DNA of 64,000 bases from Colwellia sp. 1_MG-2023 (GTDB lineage Bacteria > Pseudomonadota > Gammaproteobacteria > Enterobacterales > Alteromonadaceae), in contig NZ_JAUOPE010000015.1 of assembly GCF_030546755.1 (NCBI RefSeq), positions 1 to 64,000 of the forward strand. Direction: 5' to 3'. The notes under the pieces were generated by a model, which did no database searches, was not told the origin of the DNA, and saw only the letters and a program-made list of their open reading frames with translations. Below, piece by piece: positions 55,049 through 63,138 of the stretch. The first letter of the stretch is position 1, and each line of letters begins with the position of its first letter. The position numbers were made by a program, and so were the translations under genes.

Positions 55049-55747
55049 ATGGACGAATATCACTACAATGAAAAGCAGGCCAAACGCGAAAAAATGGCTG
55101 AGATTAGGAAATATAAAAAGCCAACAGAGTCCTTGGTTAATAAGAAAAAACGTTGCTCTGAAAATACAGCATTGGTGGAAGAAACCGAGAGGGAAATAAG
55201 CAATATCAATGAAGCAGTTGATACTATTCTACATTCAATAGGTAAGCTTAATAAAGAGGAGGCATGGTCAATTGGATGTGATAACACAAAGCAGCTATTT
55301 ACCGAGCGCCTTCATTTACTCCCAAGTATTGCTAATAAATTAAAGGAACTGAGCAAGCTAAAAACTACATTTGAACCACAGGGGGTTATTAATGATTTAG
55401 TCGTGTTAGATTTTTTCAAACAATTAAATTGTGAAGATCTAGCAAAAACCACTTTAAAGATTATTAAACAAAAGAACAGATCTATTGATTTGGATACAGT
55501 TATTAAAACAATAAAGAGGATTCATGTTGAACATCTCAAAAATTTTTATATTCCTGAAGATGTGCTGGTTCGCTTCTGTAAAAACCGTTATGTAAAGCCA
55601 ACTAGACCCGAAGAAGACAGCTCTTACCAAACAAGTAATATCCATTTCGAATTTGAAGTAAAGGTTAATCCAACTTTTTCTAGCATTAATAAATCTAAAA
55701 GTAGAAGTAGTATAAAACAAAAAATGGGGGTTAATCTCAAGTTGTAA
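55049..55747 (+). CDS. Hypothetical protein, 232 aa
   Basis: I do not recognise this gene. The product is basic and helical with charged ends: a Lys/Arg/Glu-rich first 50 residues, a central section TFEPQGVINDLVVLDFFKQLNCEDLAKTTLKII, and a Ser/Lys tail. It has no signal peptide or membrane helix. The Shine-Dalgarno is weak, so the start is uncertain. It ends 51 bp before the convergent gene at 55799. Confidence 0.55.
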   Translation: MDEYHYNEKQAKREKMAEIRKYKKPTESLVNKKKRCSENTALVEETEREISNINEAVDTILHSIGKLNKEEAWSIGCDNTKQLFTERLHLLPSIANKLKELSKLKTTFEPQGVINDLVVLDFFKQLNCEDLAKTTLKIIKQKNRSIDLDTVIKTIKRIHVEHLKNFYIPEDVLVRFCKNRYVKPTRPEEDSSYQTSNIHFEFEVKVNPTFSSINKSKSRSSIKQKMGVNLKL

Positions 55748-55798
55748 TTTTAAACTCATTAATGTTTTTAATCGATAGTGTGAGCGTTATGACTGTAC

Positions 55799-56356
55799 TC
55801 AAAATTGATATTTACTTTGAGATGATGATTGTTGTTCTAGAAATGCGGAGTGCAGAATTTGACAAGAGTTTAGTAAATGTTCAACAAATAACGCTGCATC
55901 AAAGCTATGGCGAGTAAACTCCTTTGGATTTACATACTTTCCGTTATATTGATATTTTGCACCTTTTTTATTTAGGTTTACTTTAATTTCACTTGCTTGT
56001 CTTTCTATAGTAGGCATCCATTTTTGAGGAAAAGTAACTGCATCCATTACCCCTAAAACACACCCTGTTGCTTCGTGACTAAAGCAGGCAGTAACAGACA
56101 TTGAATTGTAAACAGATCGCCCTTTAGGTGTTAGTGAAACCCAGAGAACTGAAGGTAGATTAGATTTACCCGTAGAAATGTGTACTGAATAATTTTCCTT
56201 TATATCACTAGGAAGTGATATGAACATTAACTTTGCCAATACCTTTAGCTTTTTTATGATATTTAACCCTGCAGGCTGGCTAGATCGTACAGGGCCTTCT
56301 CGGTCTTTTTGTATCCATTTGCAAATACCTTCATGGGCAATTTCTATTTTGGACAT
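55799..56356 (-). CDS. Hypothetical protein, possibly MrcB_N/DUF3578-like
   Basis: A 185-residue protein whose middle, SLPSDIKENYSVHISTGKSNLPSVLWVSLTP... GRSVYNSMSVTACFSHEATGCVLGV, resembles the Ser-Gly-x-Gly...P-W core of the DUF3578/McrB N-terminal domain that reads modified bases. The match is by eye, and the Trp position differs slightly. It is divergent from the HTH-methyltransferase gene and shares its 103-bp promoter gap, which fits a role in a restriction locus. No AAA or nuclease domain is attached. It may instead be unrelated. Confidence 0.5.
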   Translation of the reverse strand: MSKIEIAHEGICKWIQKDREGPVRSSQPAGLNIIKKLKVLAKLMFISLPSDIKENYSVHISTGKSNLPSVLWVSLTPKGRSVYNSMSVTACFSHEATGCVLGVMDAVTFPQKWMPTIERQASEIKVNLNKKGAKYQYNGKYVNPKEFTRHSFDAALFVEHLLNSCQILHSAFLEQQSSSQSKYQF

Positions 56357-56417
56357 TTGGCTATCAATTCACTTTTCAAATATTATTAGGGCACTGTATT
56401 TACAACCAGTGTTTTTC

Positions 56418-56455
56418 GTGTATTATTCTAACACTATAGCGTTTTGAAAATACAC
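56418..56455. promoter_or_regulatory. Inverted repeat in front of the HTH-methyltransferase gene
   Basis: GTGTATT (56418-56424) and AATACAC (56449-56455) are complementary arms 24 bp apart, ending five bases before the ATG. Because the gene starts with a helix-turn-helix domain, this is a candidate autorepression site. There is no clear Shine-Dalgarno here. Confidence 0.5.
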
Positions 56456-56459
56456 AAAG

Positions 56460-58928
56460 ATGATCGATTACTCAAAATTACTTTATGAATTTCGTATTCA
56501 ACAACAAATGTCACAGGAAGACTTTGCTAAAGAACTTGGTATGTCATTTACCACTATTAACCGTTGGGAAAAAGGACATGCTACCCCTCGTAATTCGATC
56601 CTACAAAAAATTAGAGAAAGATATCAGATGTTTAGTGAATTAGAAAAGAAATTCAATAAAGATAAGTTCAATGTATATGCACTATTTGCTGGTGCTGGTG
56701 GATTCCATTTGGGTATTGAGCAATCTGACTTTGAGGTTTTAGTGGCTTCAGATATTGAGCCTGTAGCTGCTAAAACCCATGAAGTAAATTGGCCAAACAC
56801 TCCATTCATTAATAAAGATATCAGGGAGTTATCATCTTATGAATTACTTGAAGCAGCAAATGGTGTGAAACCCGACTTAATAATAGGTGGTCCCCCTTGC
56901 CAAGGTTTTTCTACATTAGGTGCAAAAATATCAGCAGATCCTAGGAATGAATTATTTGATCATTATGCGCGGATTGTATCTGATTTACAGCCAAAAGCTT
57001 TTCTTTTTGAAAATGTTAAATCAATGGGAACTCTATACAAGGGAGCATTTAAGGATAAAGTTATTCAACGTTTTTCTGCATTAGGGTATCGCATTTACGA
57101 AAAGGTCATTAATGTAGCTGAGTATGGTGTACCTCAATTTAGAGAAAGGTTATTTCTTTTCGGCACAAAAGAGGAATCGAACTTTGCATTTCCTAAGAAA
57201 ACTCATGGAGACTCATTAGGTCTACTTCCGTATACGACTACGGGGTCTGCAATTAATGATTTGGTTAATAAAGATGAAAGTTATATGCAAGGTCATATAG
57301 CTTTAAATCATTCTGATACAGTAATTGAACGATATAAGTACATACCAGAAGGTGGAAGGCTACCTCCTCCTGAAGAACTACCTGAAGCTATCAGAAGAAA
57401 AAATTTTGGTAATACTTACAAGAGACTTCATAGAGACAAGCCTGCTTTGACAATGGTACCTGGCAATAATGCATTTCCCGTTCATCCTACTCTTCATAGA
57501 AGTCTAACACCTAGAGAAGCGGCAAGAATTCAAACTTTTCCGGATAGTCATATTTTTTCAGGAGATAGAAGAAGACAATGTATTCTTGTAGGGAATGCTG
57601 TTCCACCGCTAATGGCTAAAAATCTAGCGAACTCTATATCTGAGCACTTTAAAGGGAAAACGGAAAAGGATGATACTAGTTGCCTAGCAGAAGTAAAACA
57701 GGCACTTCCTCAATGTGAAAAGCCAAAGAACATTTTGTCTAAATATGGATATAGACCTGATAAAGCTACAGCTGAAGACTCATTTGTAGATCTTTTTTGC
57801 GGGGCTGGTGGGTTCACAATTGGTTTTACAAGAGCAGGCTGGTCACCTGCAATATGTGTAGACTTTAATAAAAATGTAGCTCTAACTCATGAGCAAAATT
57901 ATGTAGGCACCCCGTTTATTCAAGGTGATTTGTCAGATGCAGCTTTAATGGAAGATATTTGTTCGAGATTTGAACGTTCTTCAGTTGGAATCGTTGTTGG
58001 TGGGCCACCTTGCCAAGGTTTTTCGATTTTTGGAAAAAGACGGTTTGTAAACACTAAAGGTTATGACCCTCATATTGATCCTAGAAATAAACTTGTTTAT
58101 TCATACGTAGATGCAATCAAAAGGTTGAATCCTAGATGGTTCGTTATGGAAAACGTTGCGGGCTTGCTTACTTTAGATAATGGATTCTTTATCGATTCAT
58201 TGATGGATGAATTTAAAGCACTAGGGTATACCAACGTTGAATATAAAGTCCTAAATGCCGCTGATTACGGAGTTCCACAGTTAAGGAAACGTTTGATAAT
58301 AATAGGTAATAGAACTGGGCATGTAATACCTTGGCCTAAGAAAAAGTTCTTTAAAGAGCCGAAAGATTGGCAGAAACCTTATCGAACTACTGGTGAGGTT
58401 ATCAATGATCTAGCTGAAGATGAGTCATATGCAGCCCAGTTTAATCATGTGCCAATGAAACATAAGCCACTTTTGGTGGAACGTTATAGTTATATTGAGG
58501 AAGGAGAGAAGCTAAATGTTGATAAGCTGCCTGAGCATCTTAAATCAGGTTATAGAACAGATAAGGTAAAGAATTATAGCCATATATTTAAGAGGATTCA
58601 CAGACAAAAACCTGCACCAACTATGGTACCTGGTCATAATGCGTTCCCAATTCATCCTCATCTAAATAGAGCGTTAACTGTTAGAGAGGCGGCAAGAATT
58701 CAAACTTTCCCTGATGATATTGAATTTAAAGGAAGTCGACAGGAGCAATGTATACAAGTTGGAAACGCATTTCCTCCATTGTTAGCCGAATTGATAGCAG
58801 GGAACATTAAAAAGGCGGAGACAAACCAATGGTATCCTGATAACCTACCAAAATCAGCTAGTTATGCTTTGGTAGATGTCACTTCTGCAGAAGAAAAGGA
58901 CGAGAAGGAGGCTGTACCGGAGCTCTAA
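56460..58928 (+). CDS. HTH plus two tandem DNA cytosine-5 methyltransferase domains
   Basis: An 822-residue fusion. Residues 1-60 are an XRE-type helix-turn-helix (MSQEDFAKELGMSFTTINRWEKG). The first C5-methyltransferase domain (about 71-400) has FAGAGG, GGPPCQGFS with catalytic C147, ENVKSMG, YGVPQFRERLF and VGNAVPP. The second (about 440-790) has FCGAGGF, GGPPCQGFS with C518, ENVAGLL, YGVPQLRKRLI and VGNAFPP. Both have all catalytic motifs. Their target-recognition regions are short and share TMVPGxNAFPxHP, which suggests an internal duplication. Two m5C domains in one protein usually serve an asymmetric site, one per strand. The HTH may repress its own promoter. A PD-(D/E)XK gene follows 19 bp downstream, so this is the modification part of a restriction system. 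Confidence 0.93.
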   Translation: MIDYSKLLYEFRIQQQMSQEDFAKELGMSFTTINRWEKGHATPRNSILQKIRERYQMFSELEKKFNKDKFNVYALFAGAGGFHLGIEQSDFEVLVASDIEPVAAKTHEVNWPNTPFINKDIRELSSYELLEAANGVKPDLIIGGPPCQGFSTLGAKISADPRNELFDHYARIVSDLQPKAFLFENVKSMGTLYKGAFKDKVIQRFSALGYRIYEKVINVAEYGVPQFRERLFLFGTKEESNFAFPKKTHGDSLGLLPYTTTGSAINDLVNKDESYMQGHIALNHSDTVIERYKYIPEGGRLPPPEELPEAIRRKNFGNTYKRLHRDKPALTMVPGNNAFPVHPTLHRSLTPREAARIQTFPDSHIFSGDRRRQCILVGNAVPPLMAKNLANSISEHFKGKTEKDDTSCLAEVKQALPQCEKPKNILSKYGYRPDKATAEDSFVDLFCGAGGFTIGFTRAGWSPAICVDFNKNVALTHEQNYVGTPFIQGDLSDAALMEDICSRFERSSVGIVVGGPPCQGFSIFGKRRFVNTKGYDPHIDPRNKLVYSYVDAIKRLNPRWFVMENVAGLLTLDNGFFIDSLMDEFKALGYTNVEYKVLNAADYGVPQLRKRLIIIGNRTGHVIPWPKKKFFKEPKDWQKPYRTTGEVINDLAEDESYAAQFNHVPMKHKPLLVERYSYIEEGEKLNVDKLPEHLKSGYRTDKVKNYSHIFKRIHRQKPAPTMVPGHNAFPIHPHLNRALTVREAARIQTFPDDIEFKGSRQEQCIQVGNAFPPLLAELIAGNIKKAETNQWYPDNLPKSASYALVDVTSAEEKDEKEAVPEL

Positions 58929-58947
58929 ACTTTGATTAAGGAAATCA

Positions 58948-60534
58948 ATGAGCCACGACTTATATGCTTCTTGGGTAACTGCGGAATTATCTTCAATATT
59001 TAAAAGTGATACTGAGATTTTATTTAGAGATCAAAGTATCACTTATTCTAAAATAACTTCATTTGCAAACAGGGAGTCAGGCAGAGTGTGGCCTATACCT
59101 GATGGGAGGGTTTCCTTAAGTGTTGACTCGAATGAAATCGAAGTTGCTCTTGAGTTAAAAAGAACAAATGAAGGGTTGCATGGTGTATTGACTGCTACAG
59201 GTCAATCTCAAGCATATCTGAAAAAGGGTTATGATATATCTGTAATAGCCGTACCTGATCAATATGATTCATATGAAAATCCTGGCCTGTATCTGACAGA
59301 ATTATTGGACTCCGTAGATCCTAATTCTAATATTGTTGTTATAACCTATTCTCCGCCTGATGAAACTAAACCTTCTCCTTTTAAAGGGAAGCTTACGATT
59401 CATAGAAATATATCTTTTGATAGTAATAGTGTTGATTCTTCAAGGGTTAGAGAGTTCAACTCTACTAAGGCTAGCACACAGTGGGCCCATCTGCGTGAAG
59501 GTAGTAGCGATGCTCATTGTTTTTTTAAATATTTACAAGTTGCAAAGAGCGTAAGCGCGACAGAGAGCTACTCTGAGGCAATGTATGTAGCACCTGAACT
59601 AGAAGCTGCCTGTAACACCATAAATTCAAATATTAGTGCAATCAAATTTTTATCAAATGCTACAGGGGAAACTCTACACGATGATATTTGGCGAAAATAT
59701 TGGTTTGATTATGTAGTTACCCCAGAAATGCAAGTTATATGGGACACCAATCCTTCAGGTCAAAAGGAGCCCGTTAACTTTGAATCTAAATTAAAATCTG
59801 ATGTACATACTTATAAGAAGTTTTTCGGTGGAAGAATTGATTCAACAAAAAATAAGTTGGTAAACGCACTGAACTCTTGTACTACTAGTATAGATGTATT
59901 TAATGCAGGAAATGGTAAAACTAAGGAGAAAGTTAGGCAGCTAGTTAGAGATAATAAAATTGATTTGTCTACTATTGGCTTTGAAGAGTTGGCATGGATA
60001 ATCTTTGCTATAAATATTCACCACAGAGCCCATAGCTTTAGAGAAGATATTGATTCAGGGCTAAGCCACATTGGAATGTTGGAAGATGATGGAAGACCTT
60101 CTGATTCTGGATATCGCTTCGTAGACATATCCGAAAGAACAAATGATTGCTATTCTGGTAAGGCATTTCAACTTTATGGTAAGGCTATATTAACAGAAGG
60201 GCAATTAGCGTCCTTTCTTCATTATATTCATCGTATATCTGATGAAATTTTTGCTAATGATCCTCTCTTCTCATCTGAACGAGTCATTGAAAATGACACA
60301 ATTAAGTTCAATCATGAAGAGTATCTTTTAGCGGTGAAAGGAGTTATGGCTGATGAATTATGTGTTATTAATTTAGCTGCCGAGCGAGGTGGAACGAGTA
60401 GAAAACCTTTTCAAGCTGAATTAGCTATCCTTCAAAAGCTTGGAATAACCTCATCAGCTGGCCGAAAAAGGTTTAGGTTGGGAGGTGGGTTAATGATCAA
60501 TTGGCCGAAACTATCAGAGTTTCTAGAGAGTTAA
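58948..60534 (+). CDS. Putative PD-(D/E)XK restriction endonuclease
   Basis: A 528-residue protein encoded 19 bp after the dual methyltransferase, with AAGGAAA before its ATG. The N-terminal 100 residues show a PD-(D/E)XK nuclease core: Pro-Asp at 51-52, Glu-x-Lys (ELK, 69-71) and a conserved Gln-x3-Tyr type helix (GQSQAYL, about 85-91). The rest (150-528) is unrecognised and may recognise DNA. It is not close by eye to any restriction enzyme I know, but operon position, nuclease motif and paired m5C methyltransferase make a restriction endonuclease the most likely role. The alternative is an accessory or modification-dependent nuclease. Confidence 0.75.
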   Translation: MSHDLYASWVTAELSSIFKSDTEILFRDQSITYSKITSFANRESGRVWPIPDGRVSLSVDSNEIEVALELKRTNEGLHGVLTATGQSQAYLKKGYDISVIAVPDQYDSYENPGLYLTELLDSVDPNSNIVVITYSPPDETKPSPFKGKLTIHRNISFDSNSVDSSRVREFNSTKASTQWAHLREGSSDAHCFFKYLQVAKSVSATESYSEAMYVAPELEAACNTINSNISAIKFLSNATGETLHDDIWRKYWFDYVVTPEMQVIWDTNPSGQKEPVNFESKLKSDVHTYKKFFGGRIDSTKNKLVNALNSCTTSIDVFNAGNGKTKEKVRQLVRDNKIDLSTIGFEELAWIIFAINIHHRAHSFREDIDSGLSHIGMLEDDGRPSDSGYRFVDISERTNDCYSGKAFQLYGKAILTEGQLASFLHYIHRISDEIFANDPLFSSERVIENDTIKFNHEEYLLAVKGVMADELCVINLAAERGGTSRKPFQAELAILQKLGITSSAGRKRFRLGGGLMINWPKLSEFLES

Positions 60535-60595
60535 CTTATGTGTCAGGTTTGATTATGAAAGTTTTTTTCAGCCGATTACCTTTATGGACTTATAT

Positions 60596-62068
60596 TTATA
60601 CCGCCCATAAAGGTAAAGGGAAAGGACTATTTACAGGGTATGATGGAGCATCATTCTTACTTTTCTCTTGTTGTAAACAGATTAGGCTATCAATAGGTTT
60701 AGTCTTATTAATTTTTAAATATGGAGGAAGCTTTTTGAACCTCTCGATTATTGATTTTTCTTCTAAAGTTGCCCAGTTCTTCATCATCTGGTTAGCTGAT
60801 AAACTAGCTTGATCAGGTGTTGTCTCCCTTGTGATAGTCTTTAAGAAGTCATCAGTAGTGACCTTTTGTAGTGAATCTATAAGGCAACGGTGATCATTTT
60901 TATAAAACAAAGTGTTGTGGATAAAGAATGTTGATATTTTATAAAAATCTTTAGAGGATAGATTACCTCTAAAGCGACTTTCGATATTGAAAGAACCAAT
61001 GTCTAGGTCACAAAATCCTAGTCTATACCTAATATCGAATTCGAGTATCGATGCTATTAACTTAGGACATTGCTCGATTTTTTTTATTATCTCTGCCTTA
61101 GTTGCAGAGTACCAACTACATAGAGCTTCAAGTGACATACAATTATATTTAACCTCGGAAACTTCAGCTTGTTTCCTTGTTGTTTTCTGCTCAAGTAAAA
61201 CCTCCTTTAATGAAGACATAATACTATCAAGCTGCCCAAGCCCTATTAGTTTATCCAGTTGTTGCTTATTTAGACTTAGGGTGAGTTTTTCCCCTACTAC
61301 CGATCGGCTTTCTACTAGGGATAAGTTTTTTTCTTTTTGGGATGAATGCTGTAGCTGAGAATAAGCATTATTTACTTTTTCACTTACTTTTTTAAGTAGC
61401 TCGCTATTTAAATAGTGAGAGAATTTGGTTTTATCGAATGATTTTACGCCCTTTTCTATATCAGAAATTATTTCATTTACATTTCTTTTATACTTCCAGT
61501 TGTAAGATAGTTCGTCCTTATCCTTAGGTAAAAACCTAAGTTCACGCGGATGTTCATCTCTTAAGTAGTCCATTAACTTTAATTTAATCTTCTCTTCTAT
61601 ATCAAGATTAGGAATCTCTAATAAAGACTGAAATATACTTAAAGGATCATTGAGTATTTTATACAAACCAAAGTATGTATAACGAAATTTTTTTTTCGTG
61701 CTTTTAAAGGCAATGTTCTTATTTTCAATTATTTGTAACAACCTTGTGCTGTTGCAGTTTATAGTTTCTGGAACTATAGATTCAAAAAGAATTTTTATTA
61801 TTTCATTACTGCCACAACCTGCCTCTATTTTGTCTAAAATTTCCGTTGTAAGTAAGTCATCTTTATTAGCTGAATGAATTAATTTTATTCTTTGGTGGAA
61901 GCCTTCTTTTTCCCTTTCAGTATCAGATAGGTATAGATATTGTTGGCGAGCATAAATTGCAATAAGCAATACTTGCTCCCAACCTATCTTAATTAAACTA
62001 AGGTAGGAGTTACTCAATTCCTTAGTATTTATTCCTAATTTATCACTATATATTTGATTATTTTTCAT
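60596..62068 (-). CDS. Hypothetical protein, 490 aa, convergent with the restriction gene
   Basis: I do not recognise this gene. It is a basic, soluble, mostly helical protein with no signal peptide, membrane helix, Walker motif or nuclease motif that I can see. It has a Lys-rich central section (about 195-270) and a Cys/Trp-containing section SLEALCSWYSATKAEIIKKIEQCPKLIASILEFDIRYRLGF. It is convergent with the putative endonuclease (61-bp gap). Its length and AT-rich coding bias fit a real gene; a defence or element-maintenance role is only guessed from position. Confidence 0.6.
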   Translation of the reverse strand: MKNNQIYSDKLGINTKELSNSYLSLIKIGWEQVLLIAIYARQQYLYLSDTEREKEGFHQRIKLIHSANKDDLLTTEILDKIEAGCGSNEIIKILFESIVPETINCNSTRLLQIIENKNIAFKSTKKKFRYTYFGLYKILNDPLSIFQSLLEIPNLDIEEKIKLKLMDYLRDEHPRELRFLPKDKDELSYNWKYKRNVNEIISDIEKGVKSFDKTKFSHYLNSELLKKVSEKVNNAYSQLQHSSQKEKNLSLVESRSVVGEKLTLSLNKQQLDKLIGLGQLDSIMSSLKEVLLEQKTTRKQAEVSEVKYNCMSLEALCSWYSATKAEIIKKIEQCPKLIASILEFDIRYRLGFCDLDIGSFNIESRFRGNLSSKDFYKISTFFIHNTLFYKNDHRCLIDSLQKVTTDDFLKTITRETTPDQASLSANQMMKNWATLEEKSIIERFKKLPPYLKINKTKPIDSLICLQQEKSKNDAPSYPVNSPFPLPLWAV

Positions 62069-62378
62069 AAAATTATTTCCGCTTAACTATATAAAGTCTC
62101 TCAAATTAAACAGGTAGTATCAACACTTCTATCCCTATAGGTTTTAATTTTTTGCAATAAAAGTATTAAATAACAAAGTATAAATCACTAAGGGGTTGGT
62201 ATTTATTAAAGTTATGATTATATCATCCCTATTTGTTTTTGTTTTCATTGTTGTTATTGGTATTGTGGTTATTTGACTATCCCCTTTTGTTGGTGGTAGC
62301 TTGTAATGGTGGTTGCGGTGAAGAACTCGTAACTCACTTAGATTTAGAAATCATGTATCAATTTAAAAGGTATTAATT
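62069..62378. other. Intergenic region upstream of the glycine-rich peptide gene
   Basis: This is a 310-bp AT-rich stretch between divergent genes. It holds a possible 20-residue hydrophobic peptide (62214-62276, listed separately) and the AAAAGG ribosome site of the gene at 62379. No convincing promoter pair was found. Confidence 0.4.
62214..62276 (+). CDS. Possible 20-aa hydrophobic peptide
   Basis: ATG at 62214 opens a frame encoding MIISSLFVFVFIVVIGIVVI and ends at TGA 62274. The product is a single hydrophobic helix with no charge, like small type I toxins such as Ibs. AAAG just upstream is a weak Shine-Dalgarno. AT-rich T-tract DNA can give such frames by chance, so this is a tentative call. 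Confidence 0.25.
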   Translation: MIISSLFVFVFIVVIGIVVI

Positions 62379-62696
62379 ATGTCAAAAGATATTAAAAATT
62401 CATCTATCGCAGCTTCCGTAGGTACAGCAGCAACTGTTGGCTCCGCAGCAACAACAGCATCTTCTGTAGTTGGAGGGTCTGCTGCGACAATTATGTCTGC
62501 TACCGCAGGAACAACAGGGGCAAGTTTAGCAAGTTTAGCTGGAGCTTCTGGTACCGCCGGTGGCGCTGCCATTTCATCAGGTATGGCAACGATTGGAGCT
62601 GGATCTATGGCGACTGGAGCCGTGATTTCTGCAGCAGCACCAGTTGCAGTAGTTGCAGCCATTGGTTATGGCCTTTTTAAGTTGTTCGAAGATTAG
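62379..62696 (+). CDS. Glycine/alanine/serine-rich zipper-like small protein
   Basis: A 105-residue protein almost entirely of Gly, Ala, Ser, Thr and Val with many GxxxG/GxxxA spacings (for example GASGTAGGAAISSG and GAGSMATG). It ends in a hydrophobic helix VAVVAAIGYGLFKLFED with a charged tip. A Gly-Gly at 32-33 (SVVGG) could be a leader cleavage site of the bacteriocin type, though the leader lacks typical acidic residues. The start follows AAAAGG at proper spacing. The composition is like pore-forming or glycine-zipper bacteriocins such as the Cdz proteins of Caulobacter. No type I exporter gene is in the window. The function is unknown. Confidence 0.7.
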   Translation: MSKDIKNSSIAASVGTAATVGSAATTASSVVGGSAATIMSATAGTTGASLASLAGASGTAGGAAISSGMATIGAGSMATGAVISAAAPVAVVAAIGYGLFKLFED

Positions 62697-62734
62697 TTTT
62701 GATTGATTAAGTAAGTTTTTATAAAAGGTGATGT

Positions 62735-62881
62735 ATCAAAGATATTAATTTCAACTTAGTTCGTGAATTCCTAGAGAAAATGATTCAAGAACATCCTGAA
62801 AACAAAGAATTTTTATTAACCTATCAGCAGCTTATTGAGTCAAAATTTGAATTCGATAAGGAGGAGGTAGAAAGGTCATGA
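62735..62881 (+). CDS. Possible 48-aa ORF with an ATC start (or frameshifted start)
   Basis: A frame reading IKDINFNLVREFLEKMIQEH... ends at TGA 62879. It is coding-like (charged helix), but its only ATG is internal (62780, 33 residues). AAAAGG at 62723-62728 is six bases before ATC 62735; the ATG at 62731 is too close to it and gives only five residues. Either ATC is used, ATG 62780 is the start, or one base was inserted after an original ATG. Confidence 0.4.
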   Translation: MKDINFNLVREFLEKMIQEHPENKEFLLTYQQLIESKFEFDKEEVERS

Positions 62882-63064
62882 TTAGCTGTTTTTTAAACTT
62901 ACTATATCGACGTTGATTTAATATTGAGGTAGTTGTGTGTATGAGGAGCTCGATTCATTAACAAAGCTCGAGAATTAATCTGTAAAGTAACTGCACTTAA
63001 GTCGGATTGTAACGGTATGTAAAAGGTTTACTTGATTCAGACGGGGAGGAGAGTAATAAAATGA
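62882..63064. other. Gene-poor stretch between small ORFs
   Basis: Short interrupted frames only. A strong purine-rich ribosome-site-like sequence GGGGAGGAG (63043-63051) stands before the two-codon frame ATG-AAT-TAA, directly ahead of the small ORF listed next. I see nothing else recognisable. Confidence 0.35.
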
Positions 63065-63136
63065 ATTAAGCACGATGATTGGGAGTATACGGAAGCTTTG
63101 ACTAACCTGCCACCTATTAAAAGAGGCTTGATGTAG
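63065..63136 (+). CDS. Possible 23-aa ORF offset by one base from its ATG
   Basis: The frame IKHDDWEYTEALTNLPPIKRGLM ends at TAG 63134-63136 and looks coding (Trp, charged residues), but it starts with ATT. A good GGAGGAG stands 7 bases before ATG 63061, whose own frame stops after two codons. Removing one A after the ATG would fuse ATG to this frame. It might be a decayed gene start or a non-standard initiation site. Confidence 0.3.
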   Translation: MKHDDWEYTEALTNLPPIKRGLM

Positions 63137-63138
63137 AT

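Noticed and set aside
62363-62662. 99-aa minus-strand frame opposite the glycine-rich gene
   Set aside because: Its Ala/Val/Pro composition is a mirror of the GC-rich Gly/Ala codons on the other strand; the plus frame has the ribosome site.
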